Below are positions 45,853-56,078 of a stretch of 64,000 nucleotides of DNA, piece after piece (position 1 is the first letter of the stretch; every line of letters starts with the position of its first letter). The DNA lies in the NCBI GenBank assembly GCA_027459645.1, contig DAIDHQ010000030.1:186001-250000 (forward strand), written 5' to 3'. This stretch comes from Vulcanimicrobiota bacterium (GTDB taxonomy: Bacteria; Vulcanimicrobiota; Vulcanimicrobiia; Vulcanimicrobiales; Vulcanimicrobiaceae). The notes under the pieces are model-generated. The model searched no databases. It was not told where the DNA came from and was given only the letters and a program-made list of their open reading frames with translations. A program made the translations under genes and the position numbers.

Positions 45853-47901
45853 TTACCAGATCGCGCAGCGTTGCTTTGCCGGACGAACCATCGGGCTTCC
45901 GGCTTTACAGCCCCACGCTTTCGCGAATGCCGGCATGTTGGAGACGGTCGCGTTCACGCGGAACTTGTCGTAAGCGTGCACGTCGGTCTTCGCGCGTAAC
46001 GCGATGGTTTGCGCGCGTTGGCTGCTGGCCCATACGTGCGCCCATCCTAGGAAGAAGCGCTGTTCGGGCGTGTAGCCGTCGATGATCTTACGCGGATGCT
46101 TCGCCTGCCAGCGTTCGAACGCCTTATAGGCGATCGTCAAGCCGCCAAGGTCCGCCGTCGCTTCACCGACGACGAGCTTGCCGTTTTCCTTCACGCCCTT
46201 TTCGGGAGAGAGCGCGTCGTACTGGTTGATGATGCACTGTTCGCGGGCGTTGAACTTGGCTTTGTCCGACGGCGTCCACCAGTTCGCAAGGTTGCCCTTC
46301 GCATCGAACTGGCTACCTTCGTCGTCGAATCCGTGCGTCGACTCGTGTCCGATCACCGCACCGATGCCGCCGAAGTTCATCGCCATGTCGCCGGTTGCCG
46401 AGAAGAACGGCGGTTGCAGAATGCCGGCGGGGAAGACGATTTCGTTCACCGTCGGGTCGTAATAGGCGTTGACGGTCGGCGGCGTCATACCCCACAACGA
46501 GCGGTCGACGGGCTTATTGATGTGCGCGTAATCGAACTTGTTGTTGAACTGGTAGGCCGCGATCAGATTGCTCGCGTAAGCGCCGTTCGTGACGTCGAGT
46601 CCCGCGTAGCTGCGCCACTTATCCGGATAGCCGATCTTGAGCATGAACGCGTCGAGTTTCGCCTGCGCCTTCGCCTTGGTCGCCGGCGACATCCACGAGA
46701 GCTGGCCCATGTCGCTGCGCAGCGTCGACTTCACGTATTTCACCATTTCGAGCGCTTGCGCTTTTGCCGACGGCGGGAAGACCTTGGCGACGTAGACTTG
46801 GCCGAGCGCTTCGCCGAGGTTGCGGTCGACGGAGGCGGTACAGCGCTTCCAGCGGTCCAGCTGCTGCTTTGCGCCCGTCAGCGTTTGTCCGTAGAACGCG
46901 AAGTTCGCCTGCTCGAACGCATGGGGAAGGGCGCTGGCAAACGTATGGATCGTCTGCCATTTGAGGTAGGTCTTGATCTGCGCCGGCGTCCACGTCGCGA
47001 GATCCGACGACAGCGCCGCAAAATACTTCGGTTGCGCGACGTTGATCGCTTCGGGCGTAATGCCCGAGTCTTTGAAGAAGGTCGCCCAGTCGAAGTTGGG
47101 CGCGAGTTTCTGGAGTCCCGCGAGGTCCATCTTGTTGTAGACCTTCTGCGGATCGCGTTCTTCGACGCGCGACATCTGGGCCTTCGCCAGCGTCGTTTCC
47201 ATCGTCATGACGGTTTGCGCGTCGGCCGCCGCTTGCGCCGGCGTCTCACCCAGCAGCGCGAACATCTGCGTGACGTGCGCGACGTACCGTTGCTGCAGTT
47301 TCTTGCTGGCTGCGTCGGTCTTCAAGTAATAATCGCGATCGGGAAGTCCCAGGCCGCCTTGACCGATTTGGGTGATGCTCATCGAGCTGTTTTTAAAGTC
47401 GGCGCCGGAACCGATTCCGAAGAATGCGTTGACGTTTGCAAGCAGCAGTTGCGCGAGCGCCGGTGCGAGCGTCCGAGAACTCGCGACGCCGTCGATGGCG
47501 TTCATCAACGGTTGCAGCGGCGCGGTCCCCGCTTTGTCGATCTCGGCCGTATTCATGCACGAACCGTAGAACGATCCGATTTTCTGCTCGTTACTGCCCG
47601 GCGCGGCGTTGGCTTTATTCGCCGCTTCGAGAATCGAGTGCAGAACGTCCTGATTGTGGTTATAGAGGATGTTGAACGAGCCCCAGGTCGAGTATTGGGG
47701 CGGAATCGGATTGTGTTTGATCCAGTTGCCGTTGGCAAACTGATAGAAATCCGTGCACGGCTTGCACGTCTTGTCCATCCAGGAAAGACCGATGCCGGTC
47801 TTGGCGCCCATGGCCGCGCGAACGGAACCGTTGGTCGCGACGAGCGCAGCGATGGCGAGGACTGCGCACGAGCGCAGCGCAGATGAAAACGTGAATCGCA
47901 T
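45853..47901 (-). CDS. M13 family metallopeptidase (PepO/neprilysin-like), exported
   Basis: 682 residues. Signal peptide (SALRSCAVLAIAALVATNGSVRAA), then the M13 N-terminal domain starting SWMDKTCKPCTDFYQFANGNWIKHNPIP. The zinc site is VIGHESTHGFDDEGSQFDAKGN with the third ligand in GEATADLGG; NAYYDPTVNEIVFPAGILQPPFF is also diagnostic. The end CAIW resembles the conserved CxxW C-terminus. ATG 47901 is used; the track ORF extends into the M48 gene. 41 nt after the M48 gene. Confidence 0.95.
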   Translation of the reverse strand: MRFTFSSALRSCAVLAIAALVATNGSVRAAMGAKTGIGLSWMDKTCKPCTDFYQFANGNWIKHNPIPPQYSTWGSFNILYNHNQDVLHSILEAANKANAAPGSNEQKIGSFYGSCMNTAEIDKAGTAPLQPLMNAIDGVASSRTLAPALAQLLLANVNAFFGIGSGADFKNSSMSITQIGQGGLGLPDRDYYLKTDAASKKLQQRYVAHVTQMFALLGETPAQAAADAQTVMTMETTLAKAQMSRVEERDPQKVYNKMDLAGLQKLAPNFDWATFFKDSGITPEAINVAQPKYFAALSSDLATWTPAQIKTYLKWQTIHTFASALPHAFEQANFAFYGQTLTGAKQQLDRWKRCTASVDRNLGEALGQVYVAKVFPPSAKAQALEMVKYVKSTLRSDMGQLSWMSPATKAKAQAKLDAFMLKIGYPDKWRSYAGLDVTNGAYASNLIAAYQFNNKFDYAHINKPVDRSLWGMTPPTVNAYYDPTVNEIVFPAGILQPPFFSATGDMAMNFGGIGAVIGHESTHGFDDEGSQFDAKGNLANWWTPSDKAKFNAREQCIINQYDALSPEKGVKENGKLVVGEATADLGGLTIAYKAFERWQAKHPRKIIDGYTPEQRFFLGWAHVWASSQRAQTIALRAKTDVHAYDKFRVNATVSNMPAFAKAWGCKAGSPMVRPAKQRCAIW

Positions 47902-47942
47902 CAGGGGTAGTACGCCCGGTGCCGGGCGCCTCCCCCTGCGCG

Positions 47943-48713
47943 TTATCGAAGCGGCGTTCCCGACGACGGGTTCGGATTGAAGCGGCCGAAGGTCGACGGA
48001 TCGGCGCGGAATTCGTTTTCGAGATCGGTGATGCGGTGGTTGTCGTCGGGATGGTCTGAGAGCATCTCCATCGGCGGGGCCGGTTGCCCCTGGAAGCGCT
48101 TGAAGAGCCAGACCATGCCCCACGGATTCTCACCCGCTTGGGCGCAGATGTAGGCGCCCGTGTGATCGGCCGCGCTTTCGACCGGGCGCGAGAAGCTCAG
48201 GCTCTCGAGTTGTGCGCCCGTTCCCAGGACGAATTGTCCGAGCCGGCTGTTGCCGACGAGTAGGCTCGCCAAGCCCGCAAGAAGCGAGAGATTCTGGTTC
48301 TTGCGCGCGAGATTATACACGTCGTGATGGATATCGTGCGAGACCTCGTGGCAGAGCACGCCGGCGAGTTCCTGCTGGTTTTGCGCGAAGGTCATCATCG
48401 CGGTCGTGACATAGACGTGACCGCCCGGAACGCTAAACGCATTGGGCGATTTGTCCCGAACCAAATAAAACTGGAAGGGCATGAAGTACTGCTTGTCCGC
48501 CACGCCGGCGATCCGATGCGCGATCGGATCCAAGATGCGGTAGCGCGGGTCGGACTGCGGAACGATCTTCCCCGCGCTGCTGAGTTTCTGCCATTCTTGC
48601 TGGCCGACTTGCAGTTCCCACTGCTGCTCCTGGGTGTATGCATAAGCGGGCAGCGCCGCCGCAACAACGAGAGCGGCGAGAACGGCGGAGGTCAATCGGG
48701 CAAGCGTTCGCAT
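47943..48713 (-). CDS. M48 family metalloprotease (BepA/HtpX-like), exported
   Basis: 256 residues. Signal peptide (LTSAVLAALVVAAALPAYA) and a single peptidase domain with LCHEVSHDIHHD (HExxH) and the third ligand in ESAADHTGA. No TPR region as in BepA. Likely periplasmic protein quality control, perhaps with the M13 enzyme encoded next. ATG 48713 is chosen by the signal peptide. Confidence 0.92.
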   Translation of the reverse strand: MRTLARLTSAVLAALVVAAALPAYAYTQEQQWELQVGQQEWQKLSSAGKIVPQSDPRYRILDPIAHRIAGVADKQYFMPFQFYLVRDKSPNAFSVPGGHVYVTTAMMTFAQNQQELAGVLCHEVSHDIHHDVYNLARKNQNLSLLAGLASLLVGNSRLGQFVLGTGAQLESLSFSRPVESAADHTGAYICAQAGENPWGMVWLFKRFQGQPAPPMEMLSDHPDDNHRITDLENEFRADPSTFGRFNPNPSSGTPLR

Positions 48714-48794
48714 TAATCGTGTTATTCCCACATTGGTAACAACGACTCCGGCACCCGCAAGAGTTGCCCGGTAGCCCGCGCTCACCGTTTATTA

Positions 48795-48824
48795 ACGAAA
48801 AGGGCCGCCTTGCGGCGGCCCTTT
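48795..48824 (-). terminator. Intrinsic terminator of hppA
   Basis: AAAGGGCCGCC / GGCGGCCCTTT hairpin with a 4-nt loop, followed on the minus strand by TTCGTTAATAA. It separates hppA from the M48 gene on the same strand. Confidence 0.85.
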
Positions 48825-48845
48825 GGTCTCTCTAGATCGCTGCTG

Positions 48846-50945
48846 CTAGTGGACGAGGAATGCCACGAGGAGCAACGCGACGATGTTGAGGACCTTGATC
48901 ATGGGGTTGATCGCCGGTCCCGCGGTGTCTTTGTACGGATCGCCGACCGTGTCGCCGGTGACGGCGGCTTGGTGAGCGATCGAACCTTTACCGCCGAACT
49001 GGCCGTCTTCGATGTACTTCTTCGCGTTGTCCCACGCGCCGCCGCCCGTCGTCATCGAGATCGCGAGGAACAGCCCCGTGACGATCGATCCGACGAGGAT
49101 GCCACCCATGATCTGCGCGCCCGTATTTCCGGGGAGCACGTTGAAGTAGCTCAGGAGCACGACAATGACGGGAACGCCGACCGGGATGAGCGCGGGAACG
49201 ATCATCTCTTTGAGCGCCGCCGTCGTTACGATGCCTACGGTCGTACCGTAATCGGGCCTTGCCGTGCCTTCCATGATGCCGGGAATCTCGCGGAACTGAC
49301 GGCGCACCTCTTCTACGACCGCACCGCCGGCGCGGCCGACGGCCTGCATCGAAAGCGACGCAAAGAGATACGGCAGCAAACCGCCGATGAACAATCCGCA
49401 CAGCACGTACGGATCGCCGATCGCAAAGGATACCGGGTTCGTCGCGCAAGCGGCGCCCGATGCTTTGCAATGATTCGTTAGCTCTTGCAGAAAGGATGCG
49501 AAGAGCACGACCGCTGCGAGCGCTGCCGAACCGATCGCGTAGCCTTTGGTAACGGCCTTGGTCGTGTTGCCGACGGCGTCGAGCGGATCGGTGACGTTGC
49601 GAACGTCTTCGGGCATCTCGGCCATTTCCGCGATGCCGCCAGCATTGTCGGTGATCGGTCCGAAGGAGTCGATCGCGACGACGATACCGGCGAGCGAGAG
49701 CATCGCCATGACGGCGATACCAACGCCGTACACGCCGGCGAGTCCGTAGCTGACGAGAATGCCGATGACGATGACGATCGCGGGAAGCGCGGTGCCTTGC
49801 ATCGAGACGGCAAGCCCCGCGATAATATTCGTCGCGTGACCGGTAACGGACGCTTTCGCGATGCTGCGCACCGGCCCGAATTGCGTGCCGGTGTAGTACT
49901 CGGTAATGACGGTGATCAAGCCGGTGATTACGACGCCCACCAGCGCGCAGAAGAATATCGACGTTGCGCTCACGTCGGTCGAAGCGCCGAACACGTTCTG
50001 CGCGGCAAACCAGAAGCCGACCAGCGCGAGAACCGAGGCAACGATCATGCCGTTGTAGAGCGATCCCATGATGCGCGTCTTCGAGACTTTGCCGAGTCCG
50101 ACGATCCACGATCCGATGATCGACGCGACGATCGAGAGTGCGCCGAGGATTAGCGGGAACGTCGTTGCTCCGGGAACCTTGTCGCCGAAGATCAAGTTGC
50201 CCAGCAACATTGCGGCAACCGTCGTGACGCAATAGGTCTCGAAGAGATCGGCCGCCATACCGGCGCAGTCTCCGACGTTGTCGCCCACGTTGTCAGCGAT
50301 GACCGCCGGATTGCGCGGATCGTCTTCGGGGATGCCGGCCTCCACTTTGCCGACGAGATCCGCACCGACGTCTGCAGCCTTCGTATAAATGCCGCCGCCC
50401 AGGCGCGCGAAGACCGAGATCAGCGAGCAGCCGAATGCGAGGCCGACCATGGCGCCGAGCGATTTGCCTGCGTCGCCGCCGTTGACGCCGAGCAGGATCC
50501 AATAGTATCCCGACACCGCCACGAGGCCCAGGCCGACGACCAGCATGCCGGTCACCGTGCCGCCGCGGAAGGCTACGTTGAGCGCCGGACCCAAGCCGCC
50601 GCGGGCCGCTTCGGCCGTCCGAACGTTCGCGCGCACCGAGACGATCATGCCGAGAAAGCCGGCGGCGCCCGAGAGTATCGCGCCGATGAGGAAGCCTACC
50701 GCGGCCTCCCAGGCCAGCGCTTTGTCAAAATAGATGAGGATGGCGAGAATGACTGCGACGATCGCGATCGTCGTATATTGGCGTTGCAGAAAGGCCATCG
50801 CGCCTTCCTGAATGGCTGCGGCGATCGTTTTCATGCGCTCGTTGCCGTCCGGCTGCCGGATCACCCAAAAGGTGAGGATGAAGCCATAGACCACGGCGAG
50901 CAAGCCACCGATCAAGCCGGCCCAAATTGCGGGTTGTGCCGTCAC
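48846..50945 (-). CDS. hppA: K+-independent H+-translocating pyrophosphatase
   Basis: 699 residues, about sixteen helices. Catalytic motifs [59 protein letters not shown] and [19 protein letters not shown] are intact. Lys in GNTTKA (Ala in K+-dependent forms) indicates the K+-independent proton pump. It stores pyrophosphate energy as proton gradient. The soluble pyrophosphatase gene lies just upstream on the same strand. Confidence 0.97.
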   Translation of the reverse strand: MTAQPAIWAGLIGGLLAVVYGFILTFWVIRQPDGNERMKTIAAAIQEGAMAFLQRQYTTIAIVAVILAILIYFDKALAWEAAVGFLIGAILSGAAGFLGMIVSVRANVRTAEAARGGLGPALNVAFRGGTVTGMLVVGLGLVAVSGYYWILLGVNGGDAGKSLGAMVGLAFGCSLISVFARLGGGIYTKAADVGADLVGKVEAGIPEDDPRNPAVIADNVGDNVGDCAGMAADLFETYCVTTVAAMLLGNLIFGDKVPGATTFPLILGALSIVASIIGSWIVGLGKVSKTRIMGSLYNGMIVASVLALVGFWFAAQNVFGASTDVSATSIFFCALVGVVITGLITVITEYYTGTQFGPVRSIAKASVTGHATNIIAGLAVSMQGTALPAIVIVIGILVSYGLAGVYGVGIAVMAMLSLAGIVVAIDSFGPITDNAGGIAEMAEMPEDVRNVTDPLDAVGNTTKAVTKGYAIGSAALAAVVLFASFLQELTNHCKASGAACATNPVSFAIGDPYVLCGLFIGGLLPYLFASLSMQAVGRAGGAVVEEVRRQFREIPGIMEGTARPDYGTTVGIVTTAALKEMIVPALIPVGVPVIVVLLSYFNVLPGNTGAQIMGGILVGSIVTGLFLAISMTTGGGAWDNAKKYIEDGQFGGKGSIAHQAAVTGDTVGDPYKDTAGPAINPMIKVLNIVALLLVAFLVH

Positions 50946-51030
50946 GTGTTTAGGTCCTTAACGAGAGGAGATGCAGCAATACGGCGCCCATCCAGGGGGC
51001 GCCACTGACCCGTCCGGTTCCCCCGGCTTC

Positions 51031-51573
51031 TTAGGTATCCTGCTGTTTGAAGCGCTCGTAGGCTTCCGAGATAATGCGACGGGCGTACGCACCGTCACGC
51101 CAGGCGCCGACGGCGGTCTTCTTGCCTTCGAGGGCCTTGTAGGTCTCGAAGAAATGCGAGATCTTGCGCAGCAAGTGCGGGAAGATCTGCGAGTAGTTGT
51201 AGATCTCTTCGAAGGCCGGCTCACCGACGGGAACCGCCAGGATCTTGTCGTCTTCCTTGCCGCCGTCGGTCATCTCGAGCAGCCCGATGGGACGCGCCGA
51301 GACCAGGCATCCGGGGAACGTCGGTTCGATGACCAGGACCAGCACGTCGAGCGGGTCGCCGTCGAGCGCGAGCGTCTGCGGGGCAAAGCCGTAGTCGCCG
51401 GGGTAGTGGATGGCGGAATGCAGCGCCCGGTCCAGCCGGAAGATGTCCAGCGTCTTGTCGTACTCGTACTTGTTGCGCGACTTCTCCGGAATCTCGACGA
51501 TGACGTTGATCTCATCGGGATGATTGTCGCCAAGCGGCAAATTGAGATAGTTGCGCGAGCCGGGTTCGGACAT
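51031..51573 (-). CDS. ppa: Inorganic pyrophosphatase (family I)
   Basis: 180 residues: INVIVEIPEKSRNKYEYDK, ALHSAIHYPGDYGFAPQTLALDGDPLDVLVLV (DxDxxD-type metal site), KEDDKILAVPV, and HFFETYKALEGK. Cytoplasmic Mg2+-dependent PPi hydrolysis. ATG 51573 is the start; the track ORF runs into the divergent flavoprotein gene. It probably shares a transcript with hppA, 85 nt downstream. Confidence 0.96.
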   Translation of the reverse strand: MSEPGSRNYLNLPLGDNHPDEINVIVEIPEKSRNKYEYDKTLDIFRLDRALHSAIHYPGDYGFAPQTLALDGDPLDVLVLVIEPTFPGCLVSARPIGLLEMTDGGKEDDKILAVPVGEPAFEEIYNYSQIFPHLLRKISHFFETYKALEGKKTAVGAWRDGAYARRIISEAYERFKQQDT

Positions 51574-51628
51574 GGTCAGACAAGCGTACCACAGGCCCGC
51601 TGCCGGAAATGTTGTAAAGGTGGAGGCG

Positions 51629-52834
51629 ATGGAAGAGGTCGACGTTTTGATCGTCGGGGCCGGACCGGCGGGTACCACCGCGGCGCGCGAGCTCGCTCGC
51701 GCGGGCATTGCGGCGGTGGTGCTGGAGAAGGACGCCGTGGTCGGCGAAAAACGCGTCTGCGCGGCTGGATTGCGGCCCGGCTTTTGCGAGACGTTCGACC
51801 TTCCGCGCAGCGTCGTCCATTGCGATACGCCGCGGCTCGCGCTTTTCGATGAAGACGCGCGCGAATACGAAGTGATTTTTGGTCCCGGCCACACGAGTAC
51901 GCGAGAGCAGCTCGACGGCACGATGGCGCGTCTTGCGAGCGACGAAGGGGCGGAGATTCGCACCCGGTCGCTTCTGCGTTCGTTTCAGTCCGACGGCAAC
52001 GCCACGATCGTAGAATACGCCGACACGCGCGTGGGCGAACGGCGTCGCATTCGCGCCCGTTCGCTCTTTCTCGCGCAAGGCGCGACCGCGCGTTTCGACG
52101 CGCTCGATCCTGCGCGGCGTTTCGACGATCGGCGGTGGAACGACGGATTGATGACGACCTTGCAGTACCGCGTGTATCTCGATCGTCCCGCCGACCCGGT
52201 CGCATACCGCACGCTCGAACTTCACTATTACCGCGCGCCGGACGGACGGCAGATCGTCGCGTGGATGTTTCCCAAGCGCGATCATCTTGCGATCGGCCTC
52301 GGACTGACCGGCAAGCTCGGCGGCTCGGCGCTTCGCGAGGAACTCGATCGCTTCACCGAACGCGTCGGCAGTCGTCTGTATCCGGCCGCGAAGACGCTGC
52401 GTGTAAAGGAAGAAGGGCATCTGCTCTACGGCGGATGGCCGCGTCAACCCGTTGCCGAGGGAAGCGCGATGGTGGGCGGGACAGCAGCCGGTCTCGTGGA
52501 CGCGACCAACGGCGAAGGCATCTACGAAGCGGCGATGAGCGGACGAATCGCCGCCGAAACGATCCAAGCGTCGCGCAACGACCGTACGCGCGCCGCGCAG
52601 ATGTACGCATCGCGGCTCAACGCGCGTTTCAAGCGCCGTCTGGAGCATCGGGTGAAGCTGATGCGCTTCCTCGAAGCGCGCCCGGCGCGATACGGCATGC
52701 TCTTCGAACAATTGGCGTCCAGCCGGCGGTTCTCGGACGCGCTCTATCGAGAGCAGCACGAGCGAACGGCGTTCGACCGGGTCCTCCTCTACGCGCACGC
52801 TTTACGCTTCGGGGTGAGGGCTTCGTTCGTCTAG
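51629..52834 (+). CDS. Geranylgeranyl reductase family FAD-dependent oxidoreductase
   Basis: About 401 residues. FAD motif EVDVLIVGAGPAGTTAARELARAGIAAVVLEKD, then GEKRVCAAGLRP, and the GD-type motif MVGGTAAGLVDATNGEGIYEAAMSGRIAAETI. The family reduces isoprenoid chains of lipids, quinones or chlorophyll. The start is uncertain: ATG 51629 has GGAGG only 3 nt away; GTG 51620 is an alternative. Divergent from ppa, 21 nt before cheR. Confidence 0.87.
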   Translation: MEEVDVLIVGAGPAGTTAARELARAGIAAVVLEKDAVVGEKRVCAAGLRPGFCETFDLPRSVVHCDTPRLALFDEDAREYEVIFGPGHTSTREQLDGTMARLASDEGAEIRTRSLLRSFQSDGNATIVEYADTRVGERRRIRARSLFLAQGATARFDALDPARRFDDRRWNDGLMTTLQYRVYLDRPADPVAYRTLELHYYRAPDGRQIVAWMFPKRDHLAIGLGLTGKLGGSALREELDRFTERVGSRLYPAAKTLRVKEEGHLLYGGWPRQPVAEGSAMVGGTAAGLVDATNGEGIYEAAMSGRIAAETIQASRNDRTRAAQMYASRLNARFKRRLEHRVKLMRFLEARPARYGMLFEQLASSRRFSDALYREQHERTAFDRVLLYAHALRFGVRASFV

Positions 52835-52855
52835 GCGGCGAAGCGTCGCCAAGGC

Positions 52856-53677
52856 GTGTCGACGATCGTTATTTCGGAGGCCGAGTTCCAATCGCTTCGC
52901 GATATCATTCGCGAGCGTTTTGGCATTTTCTACGACGATACGAAACAGTTCTTGCTGCAGAGCCGTCTTCAGACGCGACTGCTGAAGGTGCGCGCGCAAG
53001 ACTTCGGCGCGTACTACCGTTACCTGATCTCTTCGCCGGATCGTGAGACGGAATGGGCCGAGCTCGCGTCGGTCCTTTCGAACAACGAGACGTATTTTTT
53101 CCGCGAGCGGGCTCAGTTGGAAGTACTGGCGACCGAAGTTCTCGACGGGGCGCTCAAGAGCGGCGGCAAGTTGCGGGTCTGGTCGTCGGCCAGCTCCACG
53201 GGCGAAGAGCCGTACACCATCGCGATGATGCTGATGGAAACGCATCGCATCTCCCCCGCGTCGATCACCCTTCACGCAACGGATCTGTCGCCGCGGGCGC
53301 TGGAGAAGGCCACGACCGGCTTCTATCGCGAGTTGTCGTTCCGCGCGACGCCGCCGGAAATGGTCCAAAAGTACTTCCGCCCGTTCCAAGGTGGTTTCTT
53401 CATCAGCGACGACATTAAAAAGATGGTCGAGTTCTCGCGCCTGAACCTGCTGGATGCAAAAGCGGTGGCCGCAATGGGGCAACACGATGCGATTTTTTGC
53501 CGCAACGTGCTGATCTATTTCGACAAGCCGACGCAGAAGCGCGTGGTGGAGGCCTTTGCGGCGGCGCTGCGCCCCGGAGGATATCTGTTCTTGGGGCATG
53601 CGGAGTCCATCATGCGGTTGACGGATCTCTACGAACCTCTCGTTACACCCAAAGCGATCTACTACAAGCGGAAGTAA
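52856..53677 (+). CDS. cheR: Chemotaxis protein methyltransferase CheR
   Basis: 273 residues. The N-terminal helical domain (FQSLRDIIRERFGIFYDDTKQFLLQSRLQTRL) precedes the SAM-binding domain: SNNETYFFRE, LRVWSSASSTGEEPYTIAM, ATDLSPRALEKA, IFCRNVLIYFDKPTQKRVV, GGYLFLGHAES. Methylates chemoreceptor glutamates. GTG 52856. Followed by cheB 27 nt later. Confidence 0.97.
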   Translation: MSTIVISEAEFQSLRDIIRERFGIFYDDTKQFLLQSRLQTRLLKVRAQDFGAYYRYLISSPDRETEWAELASVLSNNETYFFRERAQLEVLATEVLDGALKSGGKLRVWSSASSTGEEPYTIAMMLMETHRISPASITLHATDLSPRALEKATTGFYRELSFRATPPEMVQKYFRPFQGGFFISDDIKKMVEFSRLNLLDAKAVAAMGQHDAIFCRNVLIYFDKPTQKRVVEAFAAALRPGGYLFLGHAESIMRLTDLYEPLVTPKAIYYKRK

Positions 53678-53704
53678 AGACCGCATTTTCAGGATGATAA
53701 CGGC

Positions 53705-54787
53705 ATGATCAACGTACTGGTAACCGACGATTCGGCGTTCATGCGGCGCGCGATCACGATGATGATCGACAAGGAAGCCGACATGAAAGTCGTCGCGACC
53801 GCACGCAGCGGTGAAGAAGCGATCACGAAAGCGCTGCAGATCAATCCCGACGTGATTACCATGGACGTCGAGATGCCCGGAATGGGCGGACTCGAAGCGG
53901 TGCGGCAGATCGTCGCGGATCACAGGATTCCGATCATCATGTGCAGTTCGCTCACGCGCGAAGGCGCCGAGACCACGTTCCGCGCGCTCGAGTTGGGCGC
54001 CGTCGACTTTATTCCGAAACCCGATGCCGCCTACGTCAACATTCAAGACGTCGCGCGCGATTTGGTCGCGAAGATTCGCGCCGTGTCGCGGCGCGGCGCG
54101 CAACCGGCGCAGCCGATCGTTCATGCGCCGCACCCGGCGGCCGAGCCCGAACGAATCGTCGTCTCCCCGCCGCTGCGTCCCGCCGTTCGCCGGCCCTCGA
54201 CCTCTCAATACGAATGCATTGCGATCGGAACGTCGACGGGCGGTCCCGTCGCGCTCTCGCACGTCGTGCCGTTGCTGCCGGCCGATTTCCCGCTGCCCGT
54301 CTTGATCGTGCAGCACATGCCGATGGGCTTTACTCGTCCCTTGGCCGACAGGCTCAACGCACAGAGCAAGATCACGGTGCACGAAGCGGCCAACGGCATG
54401 ATTCTGGAACCGGGCGCGGCGCTCGTCGTCCCGTCGGGCAAGCAGCTGGTGCTGCGTCGCAGCGGCATCGAGACGGCCGTCGGTCTGACCGATGACGACG
54501 GCAGCTCGCTGCACGTACCGAGCGTCGATGCGATGATGGAGCAAGTCGGTGAAGCGTACCGTCGCGCGGCAATCGGCGTCATTCTCACGGGAATGGGCCA
54601 AGATGGGGTAAAGGGTTTACGTAAGCTTAAGGAACTCGGCGGTTACGTTATTGGGCAGAATGAGGCAACGTGCGTGGTGTACGGTATGCCGCGCGCAGCA
54701 CAAAAAGAAGGGCTCGTCGACCGCGAGATCCCGCTCGACGATATCGCCGGTACGTTGTGCGAGATGTCCGGTGTGGCGAAGTCTTAA
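53705..54787 (+). CDS. cheB: Chemotaxis response regulator methylesterase CheB
   Basis: 360 residues. Receiver domain with D54 in [14 protein letters not shown], a Pro/Ala linker, and the esterase domain with the catalytic Ser in GTSTGGP, His in VQHMPMGFT and Asp in [11 protein letters not shown]. Removes methyl groups from receptors in opposition to CheR. Normal length. Confidence 0.97.
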   Translation: MINVLVTDDSAFMRRAITMMIDKEADMKVVATARSGEEAITKALQINPDVITMDVEMPGMGGLEAVRQIVADHRIPIIMCSSLTREGAETTFRALELGAVDFIPKPDAAYVNIQDVARDLVAKIRAVSRRGAQPAQPIVHAPHPAAEPERIVVSPPLRPAVRRPSTSQYECIAIGTSTGGPVALSHVVPLLPADFPLPVLIVQHMPMGFTRPLADRLNAQSKITVHEAANGMILEPGAALVVPSGKQLVLRRSGIETAVGLTDDDGSSLHVPSVDAMMEQVGEAYRRAAIGVILTGMGQDGVKGLRKLKELGGYVIGQNEATCVVYGMPRAAQKEGLVDREIPLDDIAGTLCEMSGVAKS

Positions 54788-54885
54788 CGCGCGACGGGCG
54801 CACGAATCTTGGCCTGCAGTAGGAGCCTGCTTTAGAATTGTGAATAGGGGCAGAGACGCGCACGGCGCGCGTCGTTCGGGGTTGC

Positions 54886-55812
54886 ATGAAGCTGGGCCGT
54901 AGTCAACGTAGCTACGTCATCGGCGGCGTCGAACTCTCACGAGAAGAGATCGTTCACAAGTACTTACACCTGGTGAAGTATGTGGCTGGTCGAATCTCGG
55001 TCAACCTCCCGCCGAACGTCGAGATCAACGATCTCATTAACGACGGGATTTTGGGTTTGATCGACGCCATCGAAAAATACGACGACGCGCGTGGCGTGAA
55101 GTTCGAGACCTACGCAATCACCCGCATCAACGGGGCGATCTTGGATGCCCTGCGCTCGCTCGACTGGGTTCCCCGCGCCGTACGCCAGCGCGCGCGAGAG
55201 CTCGAGCGCACGTATCAAGAACTCGAAATCGAGCTCGGCCGCGCCCCCAAAGAAGACGAAGTCGCCAAGCGGCTCGGGCTCTCGATCAAAGAACTCGATC
55301 AGTTGGTTCAACGCGTGCGCGGTACGGCCGTGCTTTCGCTCGAAGAGTTTCTCCCCAACGAAAAGGGCTACGAGATTCCGCTCGTCGATACGCTGCGCGA
55401 CGACGAGAACGACGTCATGAGCGAGGTCGAAGCGCGCGAGGTTCGTTCGGAACTCGTCGAAGCGGTCGAAAGCCTTCCGCCGCAAGAGCGTACCGTCATC
55501 AAGCTCTATTATTTCGACGGGCAGACGCTCAAAGAGATCAAGGGCGCCTTGGGCGTTTCCGAATCGCGCGTGTCGCAGATCCACGCGCAAGCCGTGATCC
55601 ATCTGCGCCAGCGCCTGCGCGAGCTTCGCAACGATCTGGGGTATCGGGAAGACGACCCCAACATCAAGCAAAAGTATCTCAGGAAGCCTCAGCCCGGGGC
55701 CGATATTAAAGTAGAACGAACGTTGCGCGGGGAAGTAACTGGCCATGGCGATACGTCCCGTGGATCTGCAACTCGCCTACCTGGCCGCACCGCAGAACGC
55801 GGCCCAGGTTAA
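54886..55812 (+). CDS. fliA: RNA polymerase sigma-28 factor (FliA/SigD)
   Basis: 308 residues. Regions: HLVKYVAGRISVNLPPNVEINDLINDGILGLIDAIEKYD, KFETYAITRINGAILDALRSLDWVPRAVRQRARELE, region 3, and region 4 LPPQERTVIKLYYFDGQTLKEIKGALGVSESRVSQIHAQAVIHLRQRL. Directs flagellar and chemotaxis genes. About 45 residues beyond region 4 form a basic tail that overlaps the next gene by 68 nt. Confidence 0.95.
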   Translation: MKLGRSQRSYVIGGVELSREEIVHKYLHLVKYVAGRISVNLPPNVEINDLINDGILGLIDAIEKYDDARGVKFETYAITRINGAILDALRSLDWVPRAVRQRARELERTYQELEIELGRAPKEDEVAKRLGLSIKELDQLVQRVRGTAVLSLEEFLPNEKGYEIPLVDTLRDDENDVMSEVEAREVRSELVEAVESLPPQERTVIKLYYFDGQTLKEIKGALGVSESRVSQIHAQAVIHLRQRLRELRNDLGYREDDPNIKQKYLRKPQPGADIKVERTLRGEVTGHGDTSRGSATRLPGRTAERGPG

Positions 55813-56068
55813 TAGCGCCCAGCAGGGCCCTCAAGCCGCGCAAGCCGCGGCGCAGAATGCCTTCGTGGCTCAGCTCCAGCAGCGCGAAGAGAGCATCGCC
55901 GAAACCACGCACGCCGAAGGTACCAAGATTCGAACGAATCCCGACGGGAGCGGAAATTCGGGCGGCTATACGCCGCAGGAGCGGCGCCGACAGCATGCTG
56001 CCCCGGACGAATCGAGCATCGATTTTGCCGGCAGTGATGGCGAACATTTTATCGACGTCACGGCGTAG
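55745..56068 (+). CDS. Small flagellar-locus protein, 107 aa
   Basis: Starts MAIRPVDLQLAYLAAPQNAAQ, a form seen in small proteins next to sigD in other flagellar loci, and continues Gln/Ala-rich and polar. No membrane or signal segment. Its start is inside fliA, so it is translationally coupled. Function unknown. Confidence 0.65.
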   Translation: MAIRPVDLQLAYLAAPQNAAQVNSAQQGPQAAQAAAQNAFVAQLQQREESIAETTHAEGTKIRTNPDGSGNSGGYTPQERRRQHAAPDESSIDFAGSDGEHFIDVTA

Positions 56069-56078
56069 GCGCTAAGCG

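Noticed and set aside
46096-47886. 596-aa plus-strand ORF
   Set aside because: Arg/Val-rich shadow of the M13 peptidase gene, which has complete active-site motifs on the other strand.
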